From assembly GCF_000812865.1 (NCBI RefSeq), contig NZ_JSYL01000005.1, positions 62,001 through 126,000 of the forward strand: 64,000 bases of DNA, in the 5' to 3' direction. The notes beneath the pieces are model-generated. The model ran no database searches. It was not told the DNA's origin and saw only the letters and a program-made list of their open reading frames with translations. Positions 8,325-16,507 of the stretch are shown piece by piece. Made by a program: the position numbers and the translations under genes. This DNA is from Kaistella jeonii. GTDB taxonomy: Bacteria; Bacteroidota; Bacteroidia; Flavobacteriales; Weeksellaceae. The number at the start of each line of letters is the position of its first letter. Position 1 is the first letter of the stretch.

Positions 8325-10823
8325 ATGGATTTCAATATTCCCGAACATTTAAAAGGTCTTACCGATGCCGAAGTTAAGCGCTCGCAAGAGAAATTTGGCT
8401 ATAATCAGCTGAAAGTATCAGAGAAAAGCAGTTGGCTAAAACTGTTGTTCGATATTTTCCGGGAACCTATGCTTATTCTACTTATCATTATTGCGGTAAT
8501 TTATTTGGTGGTGGGGAATTATGGGGAAGCCCTTTTTATGTTACTGGCGATCGTTTTGGTATCCGGAATTTCCTTTTACCAGGATAACCGAAGTAAAAAA
8601 GCGCTGGAAGCTTTAGAAAAACTCAACGAACCTTTGAGTAAAGTTATTAGGAATAATAAGATTTTAGAAATTCCTACGCATGAAATAGCAGTTGGTGATC
8701 TATGTTTTACGGAGGAAGGTAAAATGATCAATGCCGATGGAGTAATCGTTCACAGCAATGACTTTTCAGTCAATGAATCGTCCTTGACCGGTGAAAGTTT
8801 TTCTGTATTCAAAGATAATAAATCTGAAGATAAAGAGATTTATAGCGGAACTTCTACCGTTTCAGGTTTGGCTGTTTTTGAAGTGCAAAAAATCGGAAAG
8901 GAAACGAAGCTGGGAAAAATTGGAGAATCTATTCTCAACATTAAGGAGGAAAAATCACCGCTTCAAATTCAAATCGAACGTTTCATAAAATACATGGCGA
9001 TTATCGGAATTGCAGTTTTTCTTTCAGTTTGTACCGTAAATTACTATCACACCAGAAATATTGTAGATTCTTTGCTGAACGGATTGACCTTAGCAATGTC
9101 GATTTTGCCAGAAGAAATTCCGGTCGCTTTTACGACTTTCATGGCACTTGGAGCCTGGAAACTCATGCGCGAAGGAATCATCATTAAAAAAAGCAGCATC
9201 GTAGAAACTCTTGGAAGCACGACCGTTATCTGTACTGATAAAACCGGAACCATTACGGAAAATTCAATGCATCTAAAAGCGGTTTATGATTTTAAATCTG
9301 AACGTGTTTTCAATGACAAAGAATTCAATGATCAATCGGTTGCAGAAGTCATCCAATATGCGATGTGGAGTAGTGAACCCGTTCCTTTTGATCCAATGGA
9401 AAAAACTTTACATCAGATTTATGCTGAAACTCAAAAAGAGGATTTGCGATCTCATTATAAAATGTTCCATGAATATCCATTAGAGGGGAAACCACCCATG
9501 ATGACGCATCTTTTTAAAAATAATGAAGGCGAAAGAATTGTCGCTGCAAAAGGAGCACCTGAAGCAATTATCAATGTTTGCAACCTTTCAGAAGTTCAAA
9601 AATCCGCGATCCGAAAAGAGATGGAAATTTTTGGCAAAGAAGGATACCGACTTCTAGGCGTGGCGAAATCTGATTTTAAAGGAGATGATTTTCCTTTAAG
9701 ACAACAAGAAATTTCTTTTGAATTTTTAGGATTAGTCGTTTTCTATGATCCACCGAAAAAAGATATCCAGAATGTTTTCAGAAAAATAGAGTTGGCCGGA
9801 ATAAAAATTAAAGTGATCACGGGTGATAATGCCCAAACGACAGAAAGTATCGCCATTCAGGCTGGAATTCCGAACGTTTCAAATCCCGTTAATGGTGATG
9901 AAATTGCAAATCTTCCGGAAGCAGAATTAATGAAAATTGCGAACGAAAAAGTTCTGTTTACCAGAATGTTCCCTGAAGCAAAACTGCGCGTCGTTGAAGC
10001 TTTGAAACAAAACGGAGAAATTGTTGCCATGATCGGTGATGGCGTAAATGATGGACCTGCATTAAAAGCAGCACACATCGGTGTCGCGATGGGAGAAAAA
10101 GGTACTGAGATCGCAAAAGCTGCCGCATCGGTTGTTTTGACGAACGACGATTTGGGTAAACTTGTCATCGCCATTGCAGCCGGACGAAGAATTTATACCA
10201 ATATTAAAAAAGCGGTCCAATATATTATCTCCATTCATATTCCAATTATTCTGACTGTTTCTTTACCCTTATTTTTAGGTTGGGCTTTTCCGCAGATCTT
10301 TACACCGGTTCATGTCATATTTTTAGAATTGGTAATGGGTCCAACGTGTTCAATCGTCTATGAAAACGAACCGATGGAAAAAAACACGATGTTGCAAAAA
10401 CCTCGGCCGATCACAGAAACTTTTCTCACCTGGCGCGAATTAATTTTAAGTATTATTCAGGGTTTGATGATCACTGCCGGAGTTTTATTTATTTACCAAC
10501 TGACTTACAGAAGTGGTGGAAATGAAGAACTGACGAGAACAATGGTTTTTACCACTTTAATTTTTGCAAATATTTTACTCAGTTTAGCCAACCGTTCCTT
10601 CTATTATTCGATGTTTGAAAGTTTCAGGAATAAAAATATTCTTTTGGTTATCATCACTTTTTTGACAATACTTATTTTGGGTGTAATGCTTTATGTTGCG
10701 CCAGTTTCAAATTTCTTCAAACTGACTTCTCTCAATATTGAACAAATTTTAACTGCTGCTTCTGCCGCGATCTTGTCTGTGATGTGGTTTGAAATTTATA
10801 AACTGATTAAAAGATTTCGTTGA
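8325..10823 (+). CDS. Cation-translocating P-type ATPase (P2-like), cation unknown
   Basis: This 832-residue protein has every P-type ATPase signature in order: actuator TGES (155-158), M4 motif PEEIP (262-266), phosphorylation site DKTGT (Asp305), and hinge GDGVNDGPALK with Asp572. An N-terminal cation-ATPase segment (LKGLTDAEVKRSQEKFGYN) and about four C-terminal membrane helices complete it. Topology and length fit the Ca2+/Mn2+ pump group. M5 and M6, however, read YIISIHIPI and LELVMGPTC, where SERCA has Ser-Ser-Asn-x-x-Glu and Asn-x-x-Thr-Asp; the usual Ca2+ ligands are therefore absent apart from the M4 glutamate. The ion is open. It is a single-gene unit, divergent from the giant surface gene. 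Confidence 0.9.
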   Translation: MDFNIPEHLKGLTDAEVKRSQEKFGYNQLKVSEKSSWLKLLFDIFREPMLILLIIIAVIYLVVGNYGEALFMLLAIVLVSGISFYQDNRSKKALEALEKLNEPLSKVIRNNKILEIPTHEIAVGDLCFTEEGKMINADGVIVHSNDFSVNESSLTGESFSVFKDNKSEDKEIYSGTSTVSGLAVFEVQKIGKETKLGKIGESILNIKEEKSPLQIQIERFIKYMAIIGIAVFLSVCTVNYYHTRNIVDSLLNGLTLAMSILPEEIPVAFTTFMALGAWKLMREGIIIKKSSIVETLGSTTVICTDKTGTITENSMHLKAVYDFKSERVFNDKEFNDQSVAEVIQYAMWSSEPVPFDPMEKTLHQIYAETQKEDLRSHYKMFHEYPLEGKPPMMTHLFKNNEGERIVAAKGAPEAIINVCNLSEVQKSAIRKEMEIFGKEGYRLLGVAKSDFKGDDFPLRQQEISFEFLGLVVFYDPPKKDIQNVFRKIELAGIKIKVITGDNAQTTESIAIQAGIPNVSNPVNGDEIANLPEAELMKIANEKVLFTRMFPEAKLRVVEALKQNGEIVAMIGDGVNDGPALKAAHIGVAMGEKGTEIAKAAASVVLTNDDLGKLVIAIAAGRRIYTNIKKAVQYIISIHIPIILTVSLPLFLGWAFPQIFTPVHVIFLELVMGPTCSIVYENEPMEKNTMLQKPRPITETFLTWRELILSIIQGLMITAGVLFIYQLTYRSGGNEELTRTMVFTTLIFANILLSLANRSFYYSMFESFRNKNILLVIITFLTILILGVMLYVAPVSNFFKLTSLNIEQILTAASAAILSVMWFEIYKLIKRFR

Positions 10824-10870
10824 ATTTAAAGGAATTAAAAATGATGTATTACTGATCTTTTACGCAATAA

Positions 10871-10905
10871 AAAAATCCGTTTCAACAATATTGAAACGGA
10901 TTTTT
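10871..10905. terminator. Bidirectional terminator between the ATPase and the convergent T9SS gene
   Basis: Perfect 15-base arms (AAAAATCCGTTTCAA / TTGAAACGGATTTTT) around a 5-base loop. A and T runs on the two sides let it serve both converging genes. Confidence 0.9.
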
Positions 10906-10923
10906 AAAATTAAAAAGAATATA

Positions 10924-12468
10924 TTATTTAATAATTTTCTGAGTCTGAACTCCAGATTTTGTATAAATTTTTACAAGATAGATACCTTTCGAAATTTTAG
11001 AAAAATTAAGCGTATTACTATTTAATGTCGTAGAAATTAATTTCCCGTCAATGCCATAAACTTCTGTTTTGTCAATATTTTCTGATGATTCCAGATGCAA
11101 AATATCTTTTACCGGATTAGGATAAACTTTAATTTGATTTTTAGCTACATTGGAAACACCAAGGTTGATCTTATTAAAACGGATATTATCAATTCTCAAG
11201 GATGAATTGATTGCAACCGGAGCAGTCACATTTCCAAATCCAAAATAATACACGCCTTCCGCAGGAGCTGTAAAAGATGAGGTATATTCGGTGTAGGTGT
11301 TTCCGCTGATTAAACTCGAACTTAGTTCCTGAGTAATCGATTCTTTATTTGGTGCCGTAGCAACACTCAATTTCAAAGTTGCTGGAGAAGCAGTTGCGCT
11401 TCCCATCTGCGTAAAATATTTAATTTCTACTTTTTCATTGGCCTGCAGTTTTATGGGATACGAAAAAATCCAGTCATTTTTCGCAAACGTTTTGCTGGTG
11501 TTATTGAAAACATAACCGGATCCAGTTTGTGCAGAAGTGCCACTTCCATTGATCCAGGTTCCAGAAGTCCAACCGTCAGAATCGTACTCTCCATAGTTTT
11601 CATCGGTATATTCGAAATCATAAGAATAGGGAAGAAGCGCTGCAGTAAAGACAGATTTCGGACCTGCCCAACCTGATCCACAATCAGCATTTTTAAGGAA
11701 AAACTGATAACGTGTTCCCGACTGTAAATTATTGTAATTTTTGGTCGTTGAAGTTTGAATTCCTGTAGATGAAACGGGAGTTACGAAATTGGTGAGTCCG
11801 GTGTCAACAGAACTAATTCCAGAAGTTGCTCCCCAATTCGCAGTGAAACTTTTTTCGGTTAAGTTCGAGGAAGTGAAAGCTGATAGATCGGGCATCATAC
11901 AGTTTGCAGAATTGCTGATATAAAGATCATCTAATGCTAAAAAATAGCCATCTGTTGTATCATTTATAAAAGCCAAATGAATTGTTTTCCCTTTGTAAGC
12001 AGACAAATCAAGGCTTCTTGCATTGAAATCGTATGCTTGTTCCCCTGTTACATGTTGTAAAGTTGTGGTGAAACTCGCCATTTGGTTGTCGGTTTCAGAA
12101 ACTTTAATACTGTAAGAATCGGTAAAATCGAAATCATAAGATTTGGCTTTCCAGTAAAGCGTAGGACTACCAACCGCTGGAATAGCGATGGAAGGCGTAA
12201 TCAACCAGTCATTCGAAGTTCCTGCGGGATCATAAGAAGAAGTACTAAAGGCAATTTTATTATCGAAACCGTCATAAAACTGAATCCAAGCTTCGGTATT
12301 AAATTCCTGAACCGGGGCATAAGATGCAACCATATTTCCGTCAGCATTAATTTTTGTATAGGAAGAAATTGGAGTTCCGTTATTGTTTTCGAATCCACTG
12401 TTAAAGATTTGCGCATTTACCTGACAAAGGATCGCCAAAGTGGCCACTGATAGAATTTTTCTTTTCAT
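10924..12468 (-). CDS. Secreted choice-of-anchor J protein with T9SS type A sorting domain
   Basis: The 514-residue protein starts with a signal peptide (MKRKILSVATLAILCQVNAQ). Residues about 20-190 look like a choice-of-anchor J / cleaved-adhesin jelly roll (GFENNNGTPISSYTKI, SNDWLITPSI, YFLALDDLYIS). A fibronectin type III-like module follows (FTANWGATSG..TRYQFFLKN). A second jelly-roll-like segment contains NDWIFSYPIKL and ends with SLRIDNIRF. The last 75 residues are a T9SS type A signal (VYPNPVKDILHLES, KGIYLVKIYTKSG). The product is predicted to be exported by T9SS and anchored or released at the surface. No catalytic motif is visible. Its function is unknown, with adhesion or glycan binding the natural guess. 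Confidence 0.85.
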   Translation of the reverse strand: MKRKILSVATLAILCQVNAQIFNSGFENNNGTPISSYTKINADGNMVASYAPVQEFNTEAWIQFYDGFDNKIAFSTSSYDPAGTSNDWLITPSIAIPAVGSPTLYWKAKSYDFDFTDSYSIKVSETDNQMASFTTTLQHVTGEQAYDFNARSLDLSAYKGKTIHLAFINDTTDGYFLALDDLYISNSANCMMPDLSAFTSSNLTEKSFTANWGATSGISSVDTGLTNFVTPVSSTGIQTSTTKNYNNLQSGTRYQFFLKNADCGSGWAGPKSVFTAALLPYSYDFEYTDENYGEYDSDGWTSGTWINGSGTSAQTGSGYVFNNTSKTFAKNDWIFSYPIKLQANEKVEIKYFTQMGSATASPATLKLSVATAPNKESITQELSSSLISGNTYTEYTSSFTAPAEGVYYFGFGNVTAPVAINSSLRIDNIRFNKINLGVSNVAKNQIKVYPNPVKDILHLESSENIDKTEVYGIDGKLISTTLNSNTLNFSKISKGIYLVKIYTKSGVQTQKIIK

Positions 12469-12508
12469 TGAGAGTTTATTTAGAATTAAAAATTATTATG
12501 CTATTTTT

Positions 12509-12973
12509 TTACATGAACGGTTTCATTTCATCCTCTATTTTTTTCCGAAGATCCATGAGTTTGATCGCATAGTGTTCCATTTGTTTCTCCTGTTCGGTGA
12601 CCGGACTAAATTTTGGAACTTCTACAGAATTACCTTCGTCATCAACCGCGACAAATACAATAATACAATGCGTTTTCTTTTCGAAATCTTTTCGTTTGAT
12701 ATTGCGTGAAAAAACATTGATGGCGATATGCATACTCGTTTTTCCCGTGTAGATGACCTCCGCTTCAACCTTTACAATGTGACCAATTTTAATGGGCGAA
12801 TAAAACCGAATTCCACCTACATAAACGGTAACGCAATAGCTGGAACTCCAGGAACTTCCGCAAGCATAACCCGCCTGATCGATCCATTTCATTACACTTC
12901 CACCATGAACATTCCCCCCATAATTGACGTCGCTTGGTTCAGAAATGAACTGAAAAACTGTTTTGTTTTGCAT
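12509..12973 (-). CDS. Acyl-CoA thioesterase, hotdog fold (YciA/ACOT-like)
   Basis: A 154-residue single hotdog domain. The motif NYGGNVHGGSVMKWIDQAGY (residues 17-36) is the typical helix of YciA/ACOT acyl-CoA hydrolases, with GG-x-V/M-x-W-x-D, and IGHIVKVEAEVIYTGKTSM is the following strand pair. These cytosolic enzymes cleave acyl-CoA to free acid and CoA; chain-length preference cannot be read from the sequence. It lies 40 bases beyond the convergently oriented terminator region and upstream of the T9SS gene on the same strand. The gene-proximal sequence GATATTTG (12994-13001, reverse strand) is one base off the TAnnTTTG -7 consensus. Confidence 0.85.
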   Translation of the reverse strand: MQNKTVFQFISEPSDVNYGGNVHGGSVMKWIDQAGYACGSSWSSSYCVTVYVGGIRFYSPIKIGHIVKVEAEVIYTGKTSMHIAINVFSRNIKRKDFEKKTHCIIVFVAVDDEGNSVEVPKFSPVTEQEKQMEHYAIKLMDLRKKIEDEMKPFM

Positions 12974-13252
12974 TATTTAAAGTTTGAGTAGGACAAATAT
13001 CTGTTATTATTTTTTTTACTAAAAATTTCTCTCCTTTTATTTTGAACTAAAACTCATTTGAAATACAGCCATTAATAAGCAGTACATCAATTAAGGGGTA
13101 TAAGATTTGCGTCGGCAAAAAATACGAACAACGTTTTTTTTGTGTTTTGAATTACTTCAGAAAATTCAACTTATGTAAATTTTGTGGTCTAATAAATGAT
13201 AAAATTTATCTTCTATATAAATCAAGATGGTTTTATCTTTAGAATAAATTGG

Positions 13253-13260
13253 TAAATTTG
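13253..13260 (+). promoter_or_regulatory. -7 box 4 bases before the ArsC-like start
   Basis: TAAATTTG fits TAnnTTTG exactly and ends four bases before ATG 13265. No good TTTG -33 element sits 19 bases upstream. Such placement predicts an almost leaderless transcript. Confidence 0.45.
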
Positions 13261-13264
13261 AATT

Positions 13265-13618
13265 ATGAAAAAAGTCTTCTATCTAAAAACCTGCGGAACC
13301 TGTACGAAAATTCTCAACCAATTCAATCTGACAGACTGGGAACTTCGGGAAATTAAAAGCAAAGCGATAACGGAAGAAGAACTTGATGCAATGTATGCGA
13401 AGACCAATTCCTACGAAGCGCTTTTCAGCCGGAGATCAACTCAAATAAAAGCGCAAAATATCGACATGAAATCTTTGAAAGAAGATGATTTTAGAAGATT
13501 ACTGCTCGAACATTATTCTTTTTTAAAACGTCCGGTTTTCCTTACTGATAAAGAAATTTTCGTCGGAAATGAAAAGAAGAATATCGAGAACTTGCAACAC
13601 TTTTTCGGAAACGAATGA
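13265..13618 (+). CDS. ArsC/Spx-family thioredoxin-fold protein
   Basis: A 117-residue protein beginning KKVFYLKTCGTCTKIL, where Cys10 and Cys13 form the C-x-x-C redox site of the ArsC/Spx/YffB family. The length fits the family. RPVFLTDKEIFVG near residues 92-104 corresponds to the conserved K/R-P-x-x-x segment. It could be an arsenate reductase-like oxidoreductase or an Spx-type regulator; without the canonical downstream cysteine and arginine set, arsenate reduction is not proven. The stop codon overlaps the start of the next gene (ATGA at 13615-13618), indicating translational coupling. Confidence 0.82.
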   Translation: MKKVFYLKTCGTCTKILNQFNLTDWELREIKSKAITEEELDAMYAKTNSYEALFSRRSTQIKAQNIDMKSLKEDDFRRLLLEHYSFLKRPVFLTDKEIFVGNEKKNIENLQHFFGNE

Positions 13619-13950
13619 TAAAATTTATTTTTATATTCTTTCTTTCTCTAAACCTTTCTGCACAAACGGTTTACAGAACTCCCTCCGGACAGAAATACCA
13701 TCTCTCGAATTGTAGAATGGTAAAGAATGTCTCCTCAAAATCAACTGTTGAGAATGCGATGAGAGATGGACTTGCTCCCTGTAAAATTTGCAAGCCACCC
13801 TTTACATCGACTTATGGTATTGTAGCATCACCAAAAAAAACATCGGGAGAAAGCACGAAAAATCGCTGTCATGGAATAACTAAAAAAGGAACGCGTTGCA
13901 AACACTTTACGAGCATCGGCAACAATTTATGTTTCCAGCATTTACCCTAA
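13615..13950 (+). CDS. Exported small protein with two cysteine/histidine motifs (DUF5763-like tail)
   Basis: The 111-residue product starts with a signal peptide (MIKFIFIFFLSLNLSAQ). An Ada/metal-site-like segment follows (YRTPSGQKYHLSNCRMVKN, then LAPCKICKP), and a second cluster ends the protein (RCHGITKKGTRCKHFT..NLCFQHLP), which resembles the C-x5-G-x2-C-x8-9-C-x2-H pattern of DUF5763. Both clusters could bind Zn2+. The start overlaps the upstream ArsC-like stop by four bases, so the pair is one operon. The same pairing with a thiol oxidoreductase suggests a redox or metal role, but that is inference. A terminator follows directly. Confidence 0.78.
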   Translation: MIKFIFIFFLSLNLSAQTVYRTPSGQKYHLSNCRMVKNVSSKSTVENAMRDGLAPCKICKPPFTSTYGIVASPKKTSGESTKNRCHGITKKGTRCKHFTSIGNNLCFQHLP

Positions 13951-13954
13951 AAAT

Positions 13955-13980
13955 AAATCCCGCCAATGTTGACGGGATTT
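13955..13980. terminator. Bidirectional terminator
   Basis: AAATCCCGCC / GACGGGATTT arms with a short loop lie between two convergent genes. The stop codons are at 13950 and 13986, and T-rich DNA follows. Confidence 0.75.
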
Positions 13981-13985
13981 ACTTT

Positions 13986-14435
13986 TTATTTTTTAGTTCG
14001 GCGTTCTAATAAATTATAAACGCTGATGCTGACAATTGCTCCCATAAGATAATAACCTGTGGTCATCCATTTTTTCTGGTCCGTGTCGGTGGCTTTATTA
14101 TTTCCTAAAATTTGATCTGCCAAACCAATTGTTCCTGCAGCGCCCAATAATCCTGTTCCTAATGTTTTTGTAATAATTTGGGTTGTATTGGTGGTTGTTG
14201 CTAAAGTTGAAAGTAGAAGAGCGTTAGATATTATATTTCCGCCCATTGCTGCAGCGTAAACTTCTTCTTCATCCGACAATTTCACATCAACTTCTCCCAA
14301 TGATTTTTCGAGCGCAACTTCTCCAACCTGATCAAGATTAGGCGAACCTTTTACGCATTTTTTAAATAATTGATGAACTCCGGTCAATGCCAAAGAACCT
14401 GCTAAACCTGCGATACTTCTGTTAATAAAAGACAT
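13986..14435 (-). CDS. Conserved-looking small membrane protein, function unknown
   Basis: 149 residues, not recognised. It has an N-terminal segment INRSIAGLAGSLALTGVHQLF, an acidic middle (LGEVDVKLSDEEEVYAA) and two apolar stretches: about 68-110, rich in Ala/Gly/Thr (ISNALLLSTLATTT, LGTGLLGAAGTIGLADQIL), and about 124-142 (TTGYYLMGAIVSISVYNLL). It ends in a basic tail (LERRTKK). There is no cleavable signal peptide or lipobox. It lies downstream of gcvT on the same strand but is separated from it by that gene's terminator, so it is probably transcribed on its own. Confidence 0.7.
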   Translation of the reverse strand: MSFINRSIAGLAGSLALTGVHQLFKKCVKGSPNLDQVGEVALEKSLGEVDVKLSDEEEVYAAAMGGNIISNALLLSTLATTTNTTQIITKTLGTGLLGAAGTIGLADQILGNNKATDTDQKKWMTTGYYLMGAIVSISVYNLLERRTKK

Positions 14436-14483
14436 AATTGTAAAATTTTAAGTTTAATACAAAGACTGCGAAAATGGTGCCAC

Positions 14484-14513
14484 ACAAAAAAGCAGATGAA
14501 ATCTTCATCTGCT
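14484..14513 (-). terminator. Terminator of gcvT
   Basis: Perfect arms AGCAGATGAA / TTCATCTGCT (14491-14500 and 14504-14513) with a 3-base loop. On the reverse strand the hairpin is followed by a T run (the A run at 14485-14490 of the given strand). Confidence 0.85.
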
Positions 14514-14536
14514 TCCTAAAATATTTAAGTTTTGCT

Positions 14537-15616
14537 TTATACAAAAGGAGTTTTTACCACTTTCGCCGGAATATTTTTATTTCTGATCTGAATAAAAATC
14601 TCAGAACCAACGGTAAAATGTGGTCTCGCAACGTATGCCAAACCAATTCCGATTTTTCGCATGGGACTCATTGTTCCCGATGTTACTTTTCCAATTTCGT
14701 TTCCTTCAGCATCAACTACCAGGTAATCGTGTCTTGGAATCGCTTTTTCCTGCATTTCAAAACCGACTAATTTTCTTGTAATTCCGTCTTCTTTTTCTTT
14801 CGCGAAACGTTCTTTATCTACAAAATCTTTATCGAATTTGGTGATCCAACCCAATCCTGCTTCAAGCGGAGAAGTCGTGTCATCGATATCATTACCATAC
14901 AAACAAAAACCTTTTTCCAAACGCAAAGTGTCTCTGGAAGCCAATCCACAAGGAATTAATCCAAATTCTTGACCTGCTTCAGTAATCGCTTCCCAGATTT
15001 TTACAGCATTTTCGTTTTTAAAATAAATTTCAAAACCGCCACTTCCGGTATAACCTGTGTTCGAAATGATCACGTCTTCACAACCTGCAATTTTGCCCTC
15101 TGTAAAATGATAATATGGAATCTCAGAAAGATTAATATCCGTCAGTTTTTGCAAAGTTTCCGTCGCTTTCGGACCTTGAATTGCGATCAACGACATTTCA
15201 TCAGAAGCATTCGTTAATTTCGCTCCAAATTTTTCGTTGTGTTTTGAAATGTGATTCCAGTCTTTCTCAATGTTAGAAGCATTTACGACCACAAAATATT
15301 TTTCGTCGGTCATTTTATATACGATCAGATCATCTACAATTCCGCCGTTTCCGTTTGGCAAACACGTATACTGCGCTTTTCCATTTTCGAGAGCATCTAC
15401 ATTATTTGTTCCAACAAATTGCAGCAAATCCTTTGCAGAAGGACCTTCTACAAAAAACTGACCCATGTGGGAAACATCAAAAATCCCTACTTTTTCCCGA
15501 ACTGCAAAATGCTCTTCAGTAACGCCGGAATATTGAACAGGCATATCGAAACCTGCAAAAGGCACCATTTTAGCACCCAAAGAAACGTGTTTATCGTACA
15601 AAGCCGTCTTGTTCAT
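14537..15616 (-). CDS. gcvT: Glycine cleavage system T protein (aminomethyltransferase)
   Basis: This 359-residue protein transfers the methylene group from the aminomethyl-lipoyl H protein to tetrahydrofolate, releasing ammonia. The sequence opens KTALYDKHVSLGAKMVPFAG, has FDVSHMGQFFVEG, SNTGYTGSGGFEIYF and LPCGLASRDTLRLEKGFCLY-like blocks, and the C-terminal barrel motif TSGTMSPMRKIGIGLAYV. All are family hallmarks, and the length is usual. As often in Bacteroidota, gcvH and gcvP are not adjacent. Its own terminator follows. The 264-base upstream gap carries repeat DNA. Confidence 0.96.
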   Translation of the reverse strand: MNKTALYDKHVSLGAKMVPFAGFDMPVQYSGVTEEHFAVREKVGIFDVSHMGQFFVEGPSAKDLLQFVGTNNVDALENGKAQYTCLPNGNGGIVDDLIVYKMTDEKYFVVVNASNIEKDWNHISKHNEKFGAKLTNASDEMSLIAIQGPKATETLQKLTDINLSEIPYYHFTEGKIAGCEDVIISNTGYTGSGGFEIYFKNENAVKIWEAITEAGQEFGLIPCGLASRDTLRLEKGFCLYGNDIDDTTSPLEAGLGWITKFDKDFVDKERFAKEKEDGITRKLVGFEMQEKAIPRHDYLVVDAEGNEIGKVTSGTMSPMRKIGIGLAYVARPHFTVGSEIFIQIRNKNIPAKVVKTPFV

Positions 15617-15650
15617 CTTTTATTTTTATTAAATTTATTTTTTTTTAATT

Positions 15651-15762
15651 AGGAGCACTCAGATTTTGCTTTTTTCAAAGACTTCACCCGCTTTCCGCTC
15701 TATCTTTTTTGCCTCCGCTTTTGCCCTTCCAAAAAAAAGGATGCCGTTGCAATCGGGGCTAG
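15651..15762. repeat. Dispersed intergenic repeat, copy A
   Basis: It begins AGGAGC after a T run, continues CCCGCTTTCCGCTCTATC, holds an imperfect hairpin (T run / A run around GCCTCCGC) and ends GGATGCCGTTGCAATCGGGG followed by CTAG. Copies B (44408-44483) and C (55959-56028) share the same ends and order. This copy is longer because of about 25 extra bases after AGGAGC. It lies between gcvT and idi. Confidence 0.8.
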
Positions 15763-15802
15763 AATTATATTTGTTTTTTTTTACGAAGATTTTTAGTAAT
15801 TC

Positions 15803-15880
15803 AGTATTTGAGTATTTGAGTATTTGAATGTTTGAGTTTTTCAATTACTCATTACTCATTACTTATTACCAATTGCTCAT
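15803..15880. repeat. Short tandem repeats (8-bp and 7-bp units)
   Basis: Three exact AGTATTTG units at 15803-15826 are followed by a degenerate fourth (AATGTTTG). After that come near-repeats of ATTACTC/ATTACTT up to the idi stop codon. The region is low in complexity and noncoding. Confidence 0.7.
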
Positions 15881-16390
15881 CTACAAATGTTCCTTATATT
15901 CCTTCAAAATGATCTTAAACCATTCCGTGAAATTCTCCGGATGTTCGATCATTTCTTTTTCTAAATTTTCCATGGAGATGTTCCGAACTTCCGAAACTTC
16001 TTCTGGATTTATATGAACTTCACCATTAAAATCTCCTGTGAATACGTGATCCAGCTCATGTTCCCACAAGTTTTGACCAACATCTGCTTTATAAACAAAA
16101 TGAAATTTTGGACTCAGGTCTGCTTCGATTCCAAGTTCTTCTTTCATACGTCGTTGTGCGCCTTCCAGATACGTTTCGTTATTTCGGGGATGCGAGCAAA
16201 CAGCGTTCGTCCATTGATTTGGAGAGTGATATTTATGGGCAGCTCTTTTTTGTAAAAGCATTTCGCCTTTTTCATTAAACAAAAAAACCGAAAAAGCGCG
16301 GTGCAGAATCCCATTTTCGTGAGCCTGCATCTTTTCCATCAAGCCTAGAATTTCATCATTTTCGTTCACTAAAACTACTTGTTCTTCCAT
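15881..16390 (-). CDS. idi: Isopentenyl-diphosphate delta-isomerase, type I (Nudix fold)
   Basis: 169 residues from ATG 16390. The enzyme interconverts isopentenyl and dimethylallyl diphosphate for menaquinone and other isoprenoid synthesis. Visible motifs: LHRAFSVFLFNEKGEMLLQK, the catalytic-Cys loop NAVCSHPR, the Nudix-like helix EGAQRRMKEELGI, and WEHELDHVF carrying the metal/catalytic glutamate. An in-frame TTG lies nine bases upstream (16399), but it falls inside a good -7 box, so the ATG is the better start. The mRNA would have almost no leader. Standing alone is normal for idi. Confidence 0.93.
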   Translation of the reverse strand: MEEQVVLVNENDEILGLMEKMQAHENGILHRAFSVFLFNEKGEMLLQKRAAHKYHSPNQWTNAVCSHPRNNETYLEGAQRRMKEELGIEADLSPKFHFVYKADVGQNLWEHELDHVFTGDFNGEVHINPEEVSEVRNISMENLEKEMIEHPENFTEWFKIILKEYKEHL

Positions 16391-16396
16391 ATCACA

Positions 16397-16427
16397 CAAA
16401 AATAAGTTTTATAAGTTACGCAGTAAA
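16397..16427 (-). promoter_or_regulatory. idi promoter
   Basis: On the reverse strand TTTA, 19 bases, then TATTTTTG (16397-16404), close to the Bacteroidota TTTG-N19-TAnnTTTG consensus. Only six bases separate the box from ATG 16390, so transcription should begin at or within a few bases of the start codon. Confidence 0.55.
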
Positions 16428-16507
16428 ATTTTTAAGAGAAATTTATGCTTTTAAAATCTTTTTAGAAAAAATTTTTTTGATTGTTTTTTTTAAATATTTT
16501 TTGATAT

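Noticed and set aside
12974-13264. The 291-base gap before the ArsC-like gene as a home for an RNA gene.
   Set aside because: Only AT-rich DNA, a weak A/T-run hairpin near 13120-13140 and promoter-like boxes are visible; nothing supports an RNA gene.
15659-15844. A 61-codon reverse-strand frame over repeat copy A.
   Set aside because: It is formed by the repeat and AT-rich tandem DNA, has no protein-like features and no partner.
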